Notes: generated by a model from the sequence alone, not told the origin. A stretch of DNA of 64,000 nt from Arcticimaribacter sp965277835 (GCA_965277835.1 OZ255841.1:1984001-2048000), one strand, 5' to 3'; counted from the stretch's first letter, positions 17,359 through 25,787 are shown. Numbers and translations are program-made.

Positions 17359-17922
17359 TTAGGAGTTAATCCAATTTTTTAATATTTTTTTGCCATTAGG
17401 GGTTAATATTGACTCAGGGTGATATTGAACCGCACTAACATTATAGTGTTTGTGTCGCAAAGACATTAAATTACCTTCATCGTCGAAAGAAGTAGCAATA
17501 AGGTTTTCTGGGAGCGGTGTTTTAACAACCCAAGAATGATAACGTCCTACGTCAAAGGTTTTTGGAATATCTTTAAAAAGAGGGTCTTGTTGACTTATAG
17601 ATATAGGGGTAGCAACCCCATGGTATACTTTATTAAGGTTTACGAGTTTAGCTCCAAAAACCTCTCCAATGGCTTGTTGACCTAAGCATACTCCCAAAAT
17701 ATTTTTGGTTGAAGCATAGCGTTCAATAGCTGCTTTTAACAAACCTGCTTCATCTGGAATTCCAGGACCAGGTGAAAGTAATAAATAGTCAAAGGCTTCA
17801 ATTTCATTTAACTCAAATTGGTCGTTGCGTTTAACGGTTACGTTACATCCAAGCTCTTCTAAATAGTGAACTAGGTTATACGTAAAGGAGTCATAATTGT
17901 CAATAAGGAATGCTTTTTTCAT
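17359..17922 (-). CDS. trpG: Anthranilate synthase component II (glutamine amidotransferase)
   Basis: Class I glutaminase that feeds ammonia to TrpE. 187 residues; the catalytic triad is visible as Cys79 (ILGVCLGQQAIGE) with His and Glu in VQYHPESILTP. The oxyanion block LLSPGPGIPDEAG lies at about 48-60. It may also serve PabB for folate, as no second copy is in this window. Two bases separate it from trpE. Confidence 0.95.
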   Translation of the reverse strand: MKKAFLIDNYDSFTYNLVHYLEELGCNVTVKRNDQFELNEIEAFDYLLLSPGPGIPDEAGLLKAAIERYASTKNILGVCLGQQAIGEVFGAKLVNLNKVYHGVATPISISQQDPLFKDIPKTFDVGRYHSWVVKTPLPENLIATSFDDEGNLMSLRHKHYNVSAVQYHPESILTPNGKKILKNWINS

Positions 17923-17924
17923 AA

Positions 17925-19325
17925 CTATACGTCTTCGGCTAGAGCTAGAGCTTTGTCCAAAGCTCCTAATTTATTATATACTTCTTGTAATTCGCTTTCG
18001 GGGACAGAGTCGGCTACAATTCCTGCTCCAGCTTGGTAATGAAGTTTTTGATCTTTAGATAAAAAAGAGCGGATAATTATGGCATGGTTAAAATTTCCGT
18101 TGAAATCCATATAACCAATAGCACCGCCATAAAAGCTTCGCTTTGTTTTTTCGTATTTATCTATAAGTTGAAGTGCTTTGTGTTTCGGAGTACCACTTAG
18201 CGTACCTGCTGGGAATGTATCGGCAACAACGCGAAAGGTTTTAGTTTTCTTTTTTATAGTGCAAACCACTTTTGAAACCAAATGAATTACATGAGAGAAG
18301 AACTGAATTTCCCTATTTTTTTCTATTATAACATTGCTTCCATTCCTACTTAAATCGTTACGAGCTAAGTCTATTAGCATAACATGTTCGCTATTTTCTT
18401 TAGGGTCTTTTATAAGTTCAGTTGCTGCTTGTGCATCTTGTTCGTCGTTCCCTGTTCGTTTAAAAGTTCCGGCTATAGGATGAATTTCTGCTTTTCCGTT
18501 TTCTACAATTAATTGTGCTTCGGGTGAACTTCCAAAAATTTTGAAATCACCGTAATCGAAAAAGAATAGGTAGGGAGAAGGGTTTATAGAGCGTAAGGTT
18601 CGATATACATTAAACTCATCTCCTTTAAATTTTTGAGAAAAACGTCTCGAAAGCACTAATTGAAAAACATCACCCCTATAACAATGTTGTTTCCCTTTGT
18701 TTACAAAATCAATAAATTCTTTATCCGTAAGATTAGAATCTTTTTCACCAATTCTATTAAAGACAAACCGACTACTATTAGTAATTTGTAATAATTGTTC
18801 AAGTTCTTTTAAATTATGATTTCCTTCATACACATGAGAAAACAAATATGCTTCGTGGTTAAATAAACTAATAGCAATTATGTTTTGATAAACGGCATAG
18901 TATATTTCAGGGATATCTAATCCTTCTTTTTCTTTGTTAAGTTCAATATTTTCAAAATGCTCTACAGCATCGTGTGCGATATAACCAAATATTCCATTAC
19001 TAATAAATTTAAACGGATATGTGTCGCTTTTGAATTGCTGAGAGAATTGATGAATACGTTCGGGGATATCATCTTGAGGTTTTATTTTTTCTTCAACAAC
19101 GTCTCCATTAGGATAATGAATGGTTAACTGTTTGTTTTTAATTTTAATTGATGCTATTGGGTTGCAACAGATATAAGAAAAATTCTTGTTGTTTGCGTAG
19201 TAGTCGCTACTTTCTAAGAGCAAACTGTGAGGAAAAACATCTCTAACTTTAAGATACACACTAACTGGTGTCAGTGTGTCTGCAAGTATTTTTTTGTATT
19301 CTGATTTTAATGAAAACAGTTTCAT
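17925..19325 (-). CDS. trpE: Anthranilate synthase component I
   Basis: Makes anthranilate from chorismate, the committed and feedback-controlled step. 466 residues. The Trp-binding motif LLES (36-39) is intact, so allosteric inhibition is expected. The catalytic core has GDVFQLVLSRRF, FGSSPEAQL, HPIAGTFKR, LIDLARNDLSR, TFPAGTLSGTPK and YGGAIGYMDFNG. First structural gene of the operon; the ATG at 19325 is only about 15 bases after a terminator hairpin and has no Shine-Dalgarno. Confidence 0.97.
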   Translation of the reverse strand: MKLFSLKSEYKKILADTLTPVSVYLKVRDVFPHSLLLESSDYYANNKNFSYICCNPIASIKIKNKQLTIHYPNGDVVEEKIKPQDDIPERIHQFSQQFKSDTYPFKFISNGIFGYIAHDAVEHFENIELNKEKEGLDIPEIYYAVYQNIIAISLFNHEAYLFSHVYEGNHNLKELEQLLQITNSSRFVFNRIGEKDSNLTDKEFIDFVNKGKQHCYRGDVFQLVLSRRFSQKFKGDEFNVYRTLRSINPSPYLFFFDYGDFKIFGSSPEAQLIVENGKAEIHPIAGTFKRTGNDEQDAQAATELIKDPKENSEHVMLIDLARNDLSRNGSNVIIEKNREIQFFSHVIHLVSKVVCTIKKKTKTFRVVADTFPAGTLSGTPKHKALQLIDKYEKTKRSFYGGAIGYMDFNGNFNHAIIIRSFLSKDQKLHYQAGAGIVADSVPESELQEVYNKLGALDKALALAEDV

Positions 19326-19340
19326 ATATGGTTCAAATTA

Positions 19341-19371
19341 AAAAAGGCTTGTCGTGAAGACAAGCCTTTGT
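19341..19371 (-). terminator. trp operon attenuator terminator
   Basis: Perfect 11-bp stem on the minus strand: AAAGGCTTGTC (19369-19359), loop of 5, GACAAGCCTTT (19353-19343), running into six Ts. This is an intrinsic terminator placed between the Trp-rich leader peptide and trpE, so it must be read through for the operon to be expressed. The 5' arm can alternatively pair with 19383-19392 (see the leader). Confidence 0.9.
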
Positions 19372-19382
19372 ATATATTATAT

Positions 19383-19425
19383 AGCGTTGGTCACGAATAA
19401 TTTTTTTTATTCATTCCACCAAACG
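19383..19425 (-). promoter_or_regulatory. Candidate anti-terminator region of trp leader
   Basis: Two mutually exclusive pairings can be drawn by eye. Segment 1 (19418-19425), which contains the first Trp codon, pairs with segment 2 (19385-19391) through CGU-U-UGGU with ACCAACG, one bulge. Segment 2 (19383-19392, GACCAACGCU) pairs with the 5' arm of the terminator (19359-19366, GGCUUGUC) with two bulged Cs. A ribosome stalled on the Trp codons would cover segment 1 and free segment 2 to break the terminator. Drawn without folding software. Confidence 0.6.
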
Positions 19426-19448
19426 ATATTTTTTACTTTTTTGTTCAT
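19407..19448 (-). CDS. trpL: trp operon leader peptide
   Basis: A 13-codon ORF reading MNKKVKNIVWWNE then TAA, ending 35 bases before the terminator hairpin upstream of trpE. Two consecutive TGG codons (19416-19421) in so short a peptide are the hallmark of ribosome-mediated attenuation. The ATG is within a few bases of the predicted transcription start. It is not a structural protein; it senses charged tRNA-Trp through ribosome stalling. Confidence 0.85.
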   Translation of the reverse strand: MNKKVKNIVWWNE

Positions 19449-19457
19449 TATTAATGT

Positions 19458-19490
19458 CAAAGATAATCGAAATTACCTTTTACTTCCAAG
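19458..19490 (-). promoter_or_regulatory. trp operon promoter
   Basis: TATCTTTG (19465-19458) fits the Bacteroidetes -7 element TAnnTTTG exactly. CTTG (19490-19487) lies 21 bases upstream as a one-mismatch -33 element. The start site would fall about 4 bases downstream, leaving a very short 5' end before the leader ATG at 19448. Confidence 0.7.
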
Positions 19491-19518
19491 TGATTTATAA
19501 AATTAATATTGATTATGA

Positions 19519-20097
19519 CTATAATTTTAAAGTAACCTCTAATTCAAAATCATCGTATATGGTTTTGTCTCCAAGGTTATCAAAAAAAGAATTGGAGCCA
19601 TAACGCACATCAAATTTTGATCTATCTACCACAACTTTTGCAGTAGCAGTATTATCGACTAGTTTAATATCGAAGTTTACGGGGTTAGTAATTCCTTTAA
19701 TAGTTAAATTTCCTATAACCTCATAGGCTCCTGCTTCTCCTTTCGATCTAATTTTTGCAAACACTAACTTAGCTTTAGGGTGTTCTTCAACTCCAAAGAA
19801 ATCTTCTGACTTTAGGTGTTTTTCTAATTTTCCTTTATAAGTGCCTTCAAGGTCTGTGCATGTTATACTGCTCATATCAACTTCGAAAAAACCACCAGCA
19901 AGTTGCCCTTCTTTTAAGACTAAGCTCCCTGATGCTAAACTGATTGTTCCTGTGTGTTCGCCAGTTACTTTTTTGCCTAACCAATGAATTGAACTTTCTT
20001 TAGCGTCAATTTCAGCTGTTCCCGATTGGGCATTTATGGTTTGTATATTTAAAAGTACAGCGGTAGTTAAAAATAGAATTGTAATTGCTTTTTTCAT
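19519..20097 (-). CDS. YceI family periplasmic protein
   Basis: 192 residues with a signal peptide ending near QTINAQ (about 1-23). The mature part is a YceI-type lipocalin-like barrel: AEIDAKESSIHWLGKKVTGEHTG, GGFFEVDMSSITCTD, HLKSEDFFGVEEHPKAKLVF, YEVIGNLTIKGITNPVNFD, and DRSKFDVRYGSNSFFDNLGD. The family binds polyisoprenoid-like lipids in the periplasm; the ligand here is unknown. It ends about 30 bp before the trp promoter and could contribute read-through transcription. Confidence 0.93.
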   Translation of the reverse strand: MKKAITILFLTTAVLLNIQTINAQSGTAEIDAKESSIHWLGKKVTGEHTGTISLASGSLVLKEGQLAGGFFEVDMSSITCTDLEGTYKGKLEKHLKSEDFFGVEEHPKAKLVFAKIRSKGEAGAYEVIGNLTIKGITNPVNFDIKLVDNTATAKVVVDRSKFDVRYGSNSFFDNLGDKTIYDDFELEVTLKL

Positions 20098-20211
20098 AAT
20101 ATTTTAAGTAATTAAGTTTATGTTTATAGGTTTCGAAATTAAAGTTAATTATTTTAATAAAATTAAGTATAAAGATAAATTTAACAAAATATGTTTTTGA
20201 AAAAGCAAAAT

Positions 20212-20242
20212 TTTGTAGGCTCACTAATTCAATTTACTTTTG
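20212..20242 (+). promoter_or_regulatory. Promoter of the rhodanese gene
   Basis: TTTG (20212-20215), 19-base spacer, TACTTTTG (20235-20242): exact match to the Bacteroidetes -33/-7 consensus, ending 16 bases before the ATG at 20259. Confidence 0.7.
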
Positions 20243-20258
20243 AGAAAAACTATAGCAT

Positions 20259-20567
20259 ATGAATGATTTAGATCAAGAAGAGTGGGTATCCTTAATGGAT
20301 AAAACTTCAAATGCAGTTCTTTTAGACGTAAGGACAGAAGAAGAATATGAAGAAGGTCATATAAAAGGCGCAAAGCTTATTGATCTCCGCCAGCCTCAAG
20401 AGTTTATGGATGAGATTGAAGCATTGGACAAAAGCAAATCATATTTTGTATATTGTCGTTCAGGTAGGCGTAGCACTCAGGCATGTTTACTTTTAGATCA
20501 ACAAAATGTTGCAGCTACTTATAATTTAAAAGGAGGTATTTTAGAGTGGCAGGGTGACATAGTATAA
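20259..20567 (+). CDS. Single-domain rhodanese-like protein
   Basis: 102 residues, a lone rhodanese fold. LLDVRTEEEYEEGHIKGAKLIDL is the CH2A-like motif and FVYCRSGRRST carries the persulfide-forming Cys with a six-residue active loop (CRSGRRS), as in sulfurtransferases. Cytosolic, with no signal sequence. It moves sulfane sulfur between carriers; the partner is unknown. The DUF2851 gene follows 28 bp later. Confidence 0.92.
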   Translation: MNDLDQEEWVSLMDKTSNAVLLDVRTEEEYEEGHIKGAKLIDLRQPQEFMDEIEALDKSKSYFVYCRSGRRSTQACLLLDQQNVAATYNLKGGILEWQGDIV

Positions 20568-20595
20568 TCATAATCAATTTCTCATAATTTACATA

Positions 20596-21879
20596 GTGAA
20601 AGAGGATTTCCTACATTTTTTGTGGAAACATCAAAAGTTTCCCGTTAAAGATATTGTAACTACACAAGGAGTTCCGTTAACGGTTACAAAAGTAGGAACG
20701 TCAAATTTACATGGCGGATCAGATTTTTTAGATGCCCGAATATTAATTGATAATTTAGAATGGGCAGGGAATGTTGAAATACATATTAAATCATCCGATT
20801 GGTATGCACACCAACATCATTTAGATGAAAATTATGATGCAGTTATTCTTCATGTTGTATGGGAAGATGACATTGCTGTAATGACCAAATCGGGAACTAG
20901 GCTCCCTACTCTTGAGTTATGTAAAATTGTATCGGAAGAGTTAGTCGAAAGATATCAAAAGCAATTTCTTCAAAAACCTAAATGGATACCATGCGAGGAT
21001 AATATAGCAGATATTGACGAAACCCTTTTGTTGGGTTGGAAAGAACGTCTTTTTATTGAGCGTTTAGAGCGGAAGTCTAAAAATGTTGCTAGCCTTTTAG
21101 AAGAAACAAAGAATAATTGGGAAGCTGTATGTTTTATACTTTTAGCTAAAAATTTTGGACTAAATATTAATGGCGTTACATTTTATGAGGTAGCACAGCT
21201 TTTACCTTTTGACGTATTGAGCAAAAGTTGGGATGATGTACGCAATTTAGAAGCTTTGTTTTTAGGTTTATCAAACCTTTTAAAGAGTCCTTATAATGAT
21301 AGATACCAAGAAGATTTGTCACAGAGGTTTGAGTTTTTAAAGACAAAACACCAATTAAAAGATTCAGACTCAGTTAAAGTTCAGTTTAACCGGCTACGAC
21401 CAATGAATTTTCCAACAATTCGTTGGGCACAATTAGCACAGTTATACGCTAGTAATAAGGCTGTATTTTCTCGTTTTATTAGAGACCAAAACAAATTTGA
21501 TATTCAATGGTTGTCAGAAGTAGAAGTTTCAGAATATTGGAAATCGCACTATGTCTTTGGGAAAACATCGACTATGAGAACTAAAAAACTCTCAAAAGGA
21601 TTTCAAGATTTATTATTAATAAATACACTTATCCCTTTGAAGTTTGCCTATGAGCGTTTTATTGGGAATGACCCTTCGGAGTTAATTTTTGATTGGGTAC
21701 ACCACATAAAGAGCGAGAAAAATAATATAATAACAGGCTTTGAGGAGATTAAAATTAAATCGAAAACAGCTCTAGATTCTCAAAGTTTAATTGAGTTAAA
21801 AACACAGTATTGTGATTTAAAAAAATGTTTAAATTGCACTATTGGTTATAATTTGTTAGTACATCAACCTAGTTTATGA
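20596..21879 (+). CDS. DUF2851 family protein
   Basis: A 427-residue cytosolic protein of a family common in Bacteroidota and of unknown function. It starts at a GTG (20596) with VKEDFLHFLWKHQKFP. Characteristic blocks: GGSDFLDARILIDNLEWAGNVEIHIKSSDW, YDAVILHVVWEDD, RLRPMNFPTIRWAQLAQLY, and FGKTSTMRTKK. The C-terminal part has LKTQYCDLKKCLNCTIG, a Cys cluster. The early block looks like a small-ligand or nucleic-acid domain, but that is a guess. It overlaps the next gene by 4 bp (ATGA). Confidence 0.85.
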   Translation: MKEDFLHFLWKHQKFPVKDIVTTQGVPLTVTKVGTSNLHGGSDFLDARILIDNLEWAGNVEIHIKSSDWYAHQHHLDENYDAVILHVVWEDDIAVMTKSGTRLPTLELCKIVSEELVERYQKQFLQKPKWIPCEDNIADIDETLLLGWKERLFIERLERKSKNVASLLEETKNNWEAVCFILLAKNFGLNINGVTFYEVAQLLPFDVLSKSWDDVRNLEALFLGLSNLLKSPYNDRYQEDLSQRFEFLKTKHQLKDSDSVKVQFNRLRPMNFPTIRWAQLAQLYASNKAVFSRFIRDQNKFDIQWLSEVEVSEYWKSHYVFGKTSTMRTKKLSKGFQDLLLINTLIPLKFAYERFIGNDPSELIFDWVHHIKSEKNNIITGFEEIKIKSKTALDSQSLIELKTQYCDLKKCLNCTIGYNLLVHQPSL

Positions 21880-22094
21880 AAACACTAAGATACTGGTTTG
21901 AAAAGCATGGTTTTGCAGTGAGTAGCCGTTTGGCGGATTTCTTAGGGATAAGAGTTAAAAATATACGTCTGTTTTTTATTTATGCTTCTTTTGCAACTTT
22001 TGGGGGCTTTTTTGGATTGTATTTGACGTTAGCTTTTTGGATGAAATTAAAAGACACGATTTATACTAAAAGAAGCTCAGTTTTTGATTTGTAA
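21876..22094 (+). CDS. PspC domain-like small membrane protein
   Basis: 72 residues. The pattern SRLADFLGIRVKNIRLFFIY, ATFGGFFGLYLTLAFWMK matches the PspC domain: a short amphipathic helix before one or two membrane helices (about 33-56). In enterobacteria PspC senses envelope stress; in Bacteroidota such short forms are common and uncharacterised. Start overlaps the DUF2851 stop (ATGA), so translation is coupled. Confidence 0.72.
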   Translation: MKTLRYWFEKHGFAVSSRLADFLGIRVKNIRLFFIYASFATFGGFFGLYLTLAFWMKLKDTIYTKRSSVFDL

Positions 22095-22171
22095 AAAAAT
22101 CCTTTTGCATTAAAGTTTGTTTTATGGAGTAATTTTTAGATATTGCTTATTTATAACTCATATAATTACAA

Positions 22172-23794
22172 ATGAAACTAGCTAAATCTAAAACAAAACT
22201 TCTATTATTTCTTTCAATTATTTTTTCTTCAACTTCGGTTTTTGCTAAAGATGACAAGGGTTTAGATGAAAAAATTAATGAAGCTTTTACACCTATCGCG
22301 AACTGGTGGGAAGCTTTAGTTCTACATAGTTTTCCAGGCACTGAAATACCGACTATTATATTTTTACTTGTAGGCGGGGCTTTATTTTTCACAATTTATT
22401 TTACGTTTCCTAATATTTTACATTTTGCAACGGCAATTAATGTGGTAAGAGGTAAATATGATGATATTGATAAACACACATCGGGTAATCCTGATCTTGC
22501 TATCGATGGCGATATTGTAGATACAATTGAAGATGAAAGTAAAGAAGGAGAAGTAACGCATTTTCAGGCATTGGCAACAGCAGTTTCTGGTACTGTGGGG
22601 AATGGAAATATTGCAGGAGTAGCATTGGCAATTGCAATTGGCGGACCAGGAGCAACCTTTTGGATGATACTATGCGGTTTAATAGGAATGTCAACCAAAT
22701 TTGTAGAATGTACTTTGGGGGTAAAATATCGTGAAATTGGTGAAGATGGTACTGTATATGGAGGCCCTATGTATTATTTAACAAAAGGACTTAAGGAACG
22801 AGGCTTTGTTAAGTTGGGTAAAATTTTGGCGATTATTTTTGCAGTATTATGTGTAGGGGCTTCTTTTGGAGGAGGAAATGCAGCCCAATCGAACCAAGCA
22901 GCAATGCAATTGGTTGAGTCTTTTGGAATGGAAGGCGGAAATGCAAGAACAATTATAGGGGTAATAATGATGGTTTTAGTAGGCGTTATTATAATAGGAG
23001 GTATAAAACGAATTGCTCAGGTTACCGAAAAAGTAGTTCCTCTTATGGCAGGATTGTACATTATAGCTTGTTTATATATCATAATTACAAACATAACTTT
23101 TGTTGATGATGCTTTTGGGATGATTTTCTCTCAAGCGTTTAATCCACAGGCAGGTCTTGGAGGGTTAATAGGAGTTTTGATAACAGGTTTTAGGCGCGCT
23201 GCATTTTCGAATGAAGCAGGAGCAGGTTCAGCATCGATTGCGCACTCTGCAGTAAAAACAAAGTATGCAGCTTCTGAGGGTTTAGTAGCACTTTTAGAAC
23301 CCTTTATTGATACGGTTGTTATTTGCACAATGACAGCATTAGTTATTATAATATTTAATGGAGATAATACTATTTTTGAGTATGGAGCAACCGTTGGAGA
23401 TGGAACAGCAGTAATGGTTGGTGACAAATCATTAGGCGGAGCTGCTTTGACATCAGAAGCATTTTCAAAATATATTTCTTTTTCTGGACCATTCTTAACT
23501 ATTGCGGTGGTTTTATTTGCAGTTTCTACTATGATTTCATGGTCATATTATGGGCTTCAATCTTGGATGTACATCTTTGGTAAAAGTAGAGCAGCAGATT
23601 TGACATATAAGTCTTTGTTCTTAATCTTTATTGTTATTGGTGCTGCAGGTGATATGTCTTCTGTTTGGGCTTTTTCAGATGCTATGATATTATCATTGGT
23701 ATTCCCAAATATGATAGGTCTATTTATTTTATATCCTAAAGTAAAAGAAGAACTCAATAAATATATTAGCGCAATTAAAGGCAGTTTGAATTAA
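22172..23794 (+). CDS. Sodium:alanine symporter family protein (AGCS)
   Basis: 540 residues, about ten to eleven membrane helices. Family signature FRRAAFSNEAGAGSASIAHSA is present near 350-370, with GTVGNGNIAGVALAIAIGGPGA and VYGGPMYYLTKGL earlier. An N-terminal hydrophobic stretch followed by an extended acidic region (about 26-130) precedes the core, partly insertion-like (GEGEV-type acidic loop near 112-126). Imports alanine or glycine with sodium; exact substrate not readable. Stands alone with a 77-bp upstream gap. Confidence 0.92.
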   Translation: MKLAKSKTKLLLFLSIIFSSTSVFAKDDKGLDEKINEAFTPIANWWEALVLHSFPGTEIPTIIFLLVGGALFFTIYFTFPNILHFATAINVVRGKYDDIDKHTSGNPDLAIDGDIVDTIEDESKEGEVTHFQALATAVSGTVGNGNIAGVALAIAIGGPGATFWMILCGLIGMSTKFVECTLGVKYREIGEDGTVYGGPMYYLTKGLKERGFVKLGKILAIIFAVLCVGASFGGGNAAQSNQAAMQLVESFGMEGGNARTIIGVIMMVLVGVIIIGGIKRIAQVTEKVVPLMAGLYIIACLYIIITNITFVDDAFGMIFSQAFNPQAGLGGLIGVLITGFRRAAFSNEAGAGSASIAHSAVKTKYAASEGLVALLEPFIDTVVICTMTALVIIIFNGDNTIFEYGATVGDGTAVMVGDKSLGGAALTSEAFSKYISFSGPFLTIAVVLFAVSTMISWSYYGLQSWMYIFGKSRAADLTYKSLFLIFIVIGAAGDMSSVWAFSDAMILSLVFPNMIGLFILYPKVKEELNKYISAIKGSLN

Positions 23795-23803
23795 TGTAGT
23801 TTA

Positions 23804-24451
23804 ATGTTTATGAAAAAACTATTCGCTTTGCGTTCTTATAGAAAGCAGCGAGCAGTTTTTTTGTTATTAACTATTCTTGTAGTAATTCAAATTTATTTTA
23901 GCTTTCAAAGAGAAAATAATATAGAAGACACACGTTTTACCTTTGATTCTATATTACAACAAAAGATAGACTCTTTAAAACGTTTAAACTCTAAACAGAA
24001 AATATTTCCGTTTAATCCTAACTATATTTCTTTATCAAAAGGGTATCAACTGGAACTTTCTTTAGAGGAGTTAGAACGGTTACATAAATTTCGATTAGAA
24101 GGTAAGTTTGTGAACTCGGTTTCCGATTTCATTGAGGTAACTCAAGTATCTTCTATGTGGGTTGATACATATAGTCCTTATTTTAAATTCCCTAAATGGG
24201 TTGAAAGCTCGAAAGGGAATAATAAAAATGTTGCAGTAAAAGGTCAAAAGAAAGCCATAAACAGTGCAACCGAAAATGATTTAATGCGAATTAGAGGTAT
24301 AGGTAAAGTACTTTCGAAACGTATTATAGAATATAGAAGTCATTTAAAAGGCTTTGAAACACTCGACCAGTTATATGAAATACCTGGGTTAAACTCTGCG
24401 GTTGTTCAGAGGCTATATAGTATATATGAAGTTAAAAAGTCTCCGAATTAA
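23804..24451 (+). CDS. Helix-hairpin-helix domain protein (ComEA-like)
   Basis: 215 residues; a second ATG two codons in (23810) is an equally good start. A basic N-terminus and a membrane helix (about 18-36) are followed by a linker. The C-terminus carries paired helix-hairpin-helix motifs: AINSATENDLMRIRGIGKVLSKRI and LDQLYEIPGLNSAVVQRLY. This is the ComEA-type non-specific DNA-binding module, which in naturally competent bacteria sits outside the inner membrane. Whether it serves DNA uptake here is unknown; no com genes are near. Confidence 0.85.
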   Translation: MFMKKLFALRSYRKQRAVFLLLTILVVIQIYFSFQRENNIEDTRFTFDSILQQKIDSLKRLNSKQKIFPFNPNYISLSKGYQLELSLEELERLHKFRLEGKFVNSVSDFIEVTQVSSMWVDTYSPYFKFPKWVESSKGNNKNVAVKGQKKAINSATENDLMRIRGIGKVLSKRIIEYRSHLKGFETLDQLYEIPGLNSAVVQRLYSIYEVKKSPN

Positions 24452-24461
24452 AAGGGTGAAA

Positions 24462-24495
24462 GTTTTGATATAATTTAACAAAATTATATTAAAAC
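24462..24495 (+). terminator. Stem-loop after the HhH gene
   Basis: 15-bp stem with one G-T pair (24462-24476 with 24481-24495) and a 4-base loop, 10 bases after the HhH stop. The T-rich tract (CTTACTTTTTAA) begins 1 base later, so termination is plausible but the tail is not ideal. Confidence 0.5.
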
Positions 24496-24532
24496 CTTAC
24501 TTTTTAATCTTTAATAGTCAAAAGATTAGCTA

Positions 24533-24540
24533 TATATTTG
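24533..24540 (+). promoter_or_regulatory. -7 element for the acyl-CoA dehydrogenase gene
   Basis: TATATTTG fits TAnnTTTG, 16 bases before the TTG start at 24557. The -33 region is poor (TTTA-like). Confidence 0.5.
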
Positions 24541-24556
24541 TATTAAAACACAAGGT

Positions 24557-25714
24557 TTGAATACTGATACATTTTTAAGTTCTTCTTCAGAGTCATTACA
24601 AATAGTTTCTGATTCAGCACGCGATTTTGCCCTTCAATATATAAAGCCATATATTCGAGAATGGGATGAGTCTCAGCATTTTCCAATTGAAGTTATGCGT
24701 CAAGCAGGGTCCTATGGATTTTTAGGAGTATTAATTCCTGAAGAATATGGAGGCTCAGGTCTTGGTTACCATGAATATATTACGATTATTGATCAGATTT
24801 CAAGAGTAGATCCTTCTTTAGGACTTTCTATAGCAGCTCATAACTCATTATGTTCAAATCATATCTATCTTTTTGGTAACGAAAGCCAACGCCTTAAATG
24901 GCTCCCTAAACTTGCTTCGGGCGAGTATATTGGTGCTTGGGGACTGACAGAACACAATACAGGTTCAGATGCAAAAGGGATGAATACAACGGCTCGAAAA
25001 GAAGGCGATTCTTGGGTTTTAAATGGAGCTAAAAATTTTATAACCCACGGGAGAAGTGGAGACGTTGCAGTAGTAATTGCTAGAAACGGAGAGAAAGGCG
25101 ATAGTTATGGAATGACTGCTTTTGTTGTTGAACGCGGGACACCTGGTTTTAGCTCTGGGAAAAAAGAAGATAAACTAGGAATGCGTGCTTCTGAAACGGC
25201 AGAAATAATTTTTGATAATTGTGTAATTCCAGATGAAAACCGTTTAGGAGAAGTAGGGCAAGGGTTTATTCAATCAATGAAAATATTAGACGGCGGAAGA
25301 ATTTCTATCGGAGCACTCTCTCTTGGAGTAGCAAGAGGCGCTTATGAGGCTTCACTCAAATACTCTAAAGAAAGAAAACAATTTGGCAAACCGATTAATT
25401 CATTTCAGGGAATATCATTTAAGTTAGCCGAAATGGCAACAGAAATTGAAGCCTCCGAATTGTTGTTACATAAAGCAGCTTCGGATAAAGCGGAAGGAAA
25501 AGATATAACTAAAATAAGTGCAATGGCAAAAATGTATGCTTCGGAAGCTTGTGTAAAAATAGCAGGCAATGCTGTTCAAATTCATGGAGGATACGGCTTT
25601 ACAAAAGATTATCCCGTAGAGAAGTTCTATAGAGACTCTAAACTATGCACAATTGGAGAAGGCACTACAGAAATACAAAAAGTAGTAATTTCAAAAGAAA
25701 TACTGAAAGATTAA
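24557..25714 (+). CDS. Acyl-CoA dehydrogenase
   Basis: FAD enzyme introducing a trans-2 double bond into acyl-CoA. 385 residues. It has the flavin and substrate motifs GAWGLTEHNTGSDA and KNFITHGRSGDV, the arginine-rich YSKERKQFGKPI, and GGYGFTKDYPVEKFYRDSKL. The catalytic base Glu is expected in TIGEGTTEIQKVVI near the end. Chain-length preference is not readable. The frame has no ATG before the conserved region, so a TTG at 24557 is taken as start. It may work with the enoyl-CoA hydratase 5 kb away, but they are not linked in an operon. Confidence 0.94.
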   Translation: MNTDTFLSSSSESLQIVSDSARDFALQYIKPYIREWDESQHFPIEVMRQAGSYGFLGVLIPEEYGGSGLGYHEYITIIDQISRVDPSLGLSIAAHNSLCSNHIYLFGNESQRLKWLPKLASGEYIGAWGLTEHNTGSDAKGMNTTARKEGDSWVLNGAKNFITHGRSGDVAVVIARNGEKGDSYGMTAFVVERGTPGFSSGKKEDKLGMRASETAEIIFDNCVIPDENRLGEVGQGFIQSMKILDGGRISIGALSLGVARGAYEASLKYSKERKQFGKPINSFQGISFKLAEMATEIEASELLLHKAASDKAEGKDITKISAMAKMYASEACVKIAGNAVQIHGGYGFTKDYPVEKFYRDSKLCTIGEGTTEIQKVVISKEILKD

Positions 25715-25721
25715 TTAAAAG

Positions 25722-25739
25722 TTTAGATATATATCTAAA
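25722..25739. promoter_or_regulatory. 18-bp perfect palindrome upstream of rpsU
   Basis: TTTAGATATATATCTAAA, symmetric without mismatch. It covers the expected -33 position and much of the spacer of the rpsU promoter, where a repressor would compete with RNA polymerase. An alternative is a weak terminator for the gene before it, but it has no U-tract. Confidence 0.5.
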
Positions 25740-25746
25740 GGTTATT

Positions 25747-25754
25747 TATATTTG
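25747..25754 (+). promoter_or_regulatory. -7 element of rpsU
   Basis: TATATTTG, exact TAnnTTTG. The -33 position 21 bases upstream reads TTTA (25722-25725). Predicted start is about 25758, only some 30 bases before the rpsU ATG. Confidence 0.65.
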
Positions 25755-25755
25755 C

Positions 25756-25779
25756 ACCTCAATTTTAAAGAAAGGAGGT
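25756..25779 (+). promoter_or_regulatory. rpsU Shine-Dalgarno with possible sequestering hairpin
   Basis: AAGGAGG (25772-25778) is a full-strength Shine-Dalgarno 9 bases before the ATG at 25788, which is exceptional here because other genes in the window lack one. ACCTC (25756-25760) is complementary to GAGGT (25775-25779), so a 5-bp stem could hide the site. This fits control of rpsU translation by the state of the anti-Shine-Dalgarno in the ribosome. Confidence 0.7.
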
Positions 25780-25787
25780 ACGTTATT

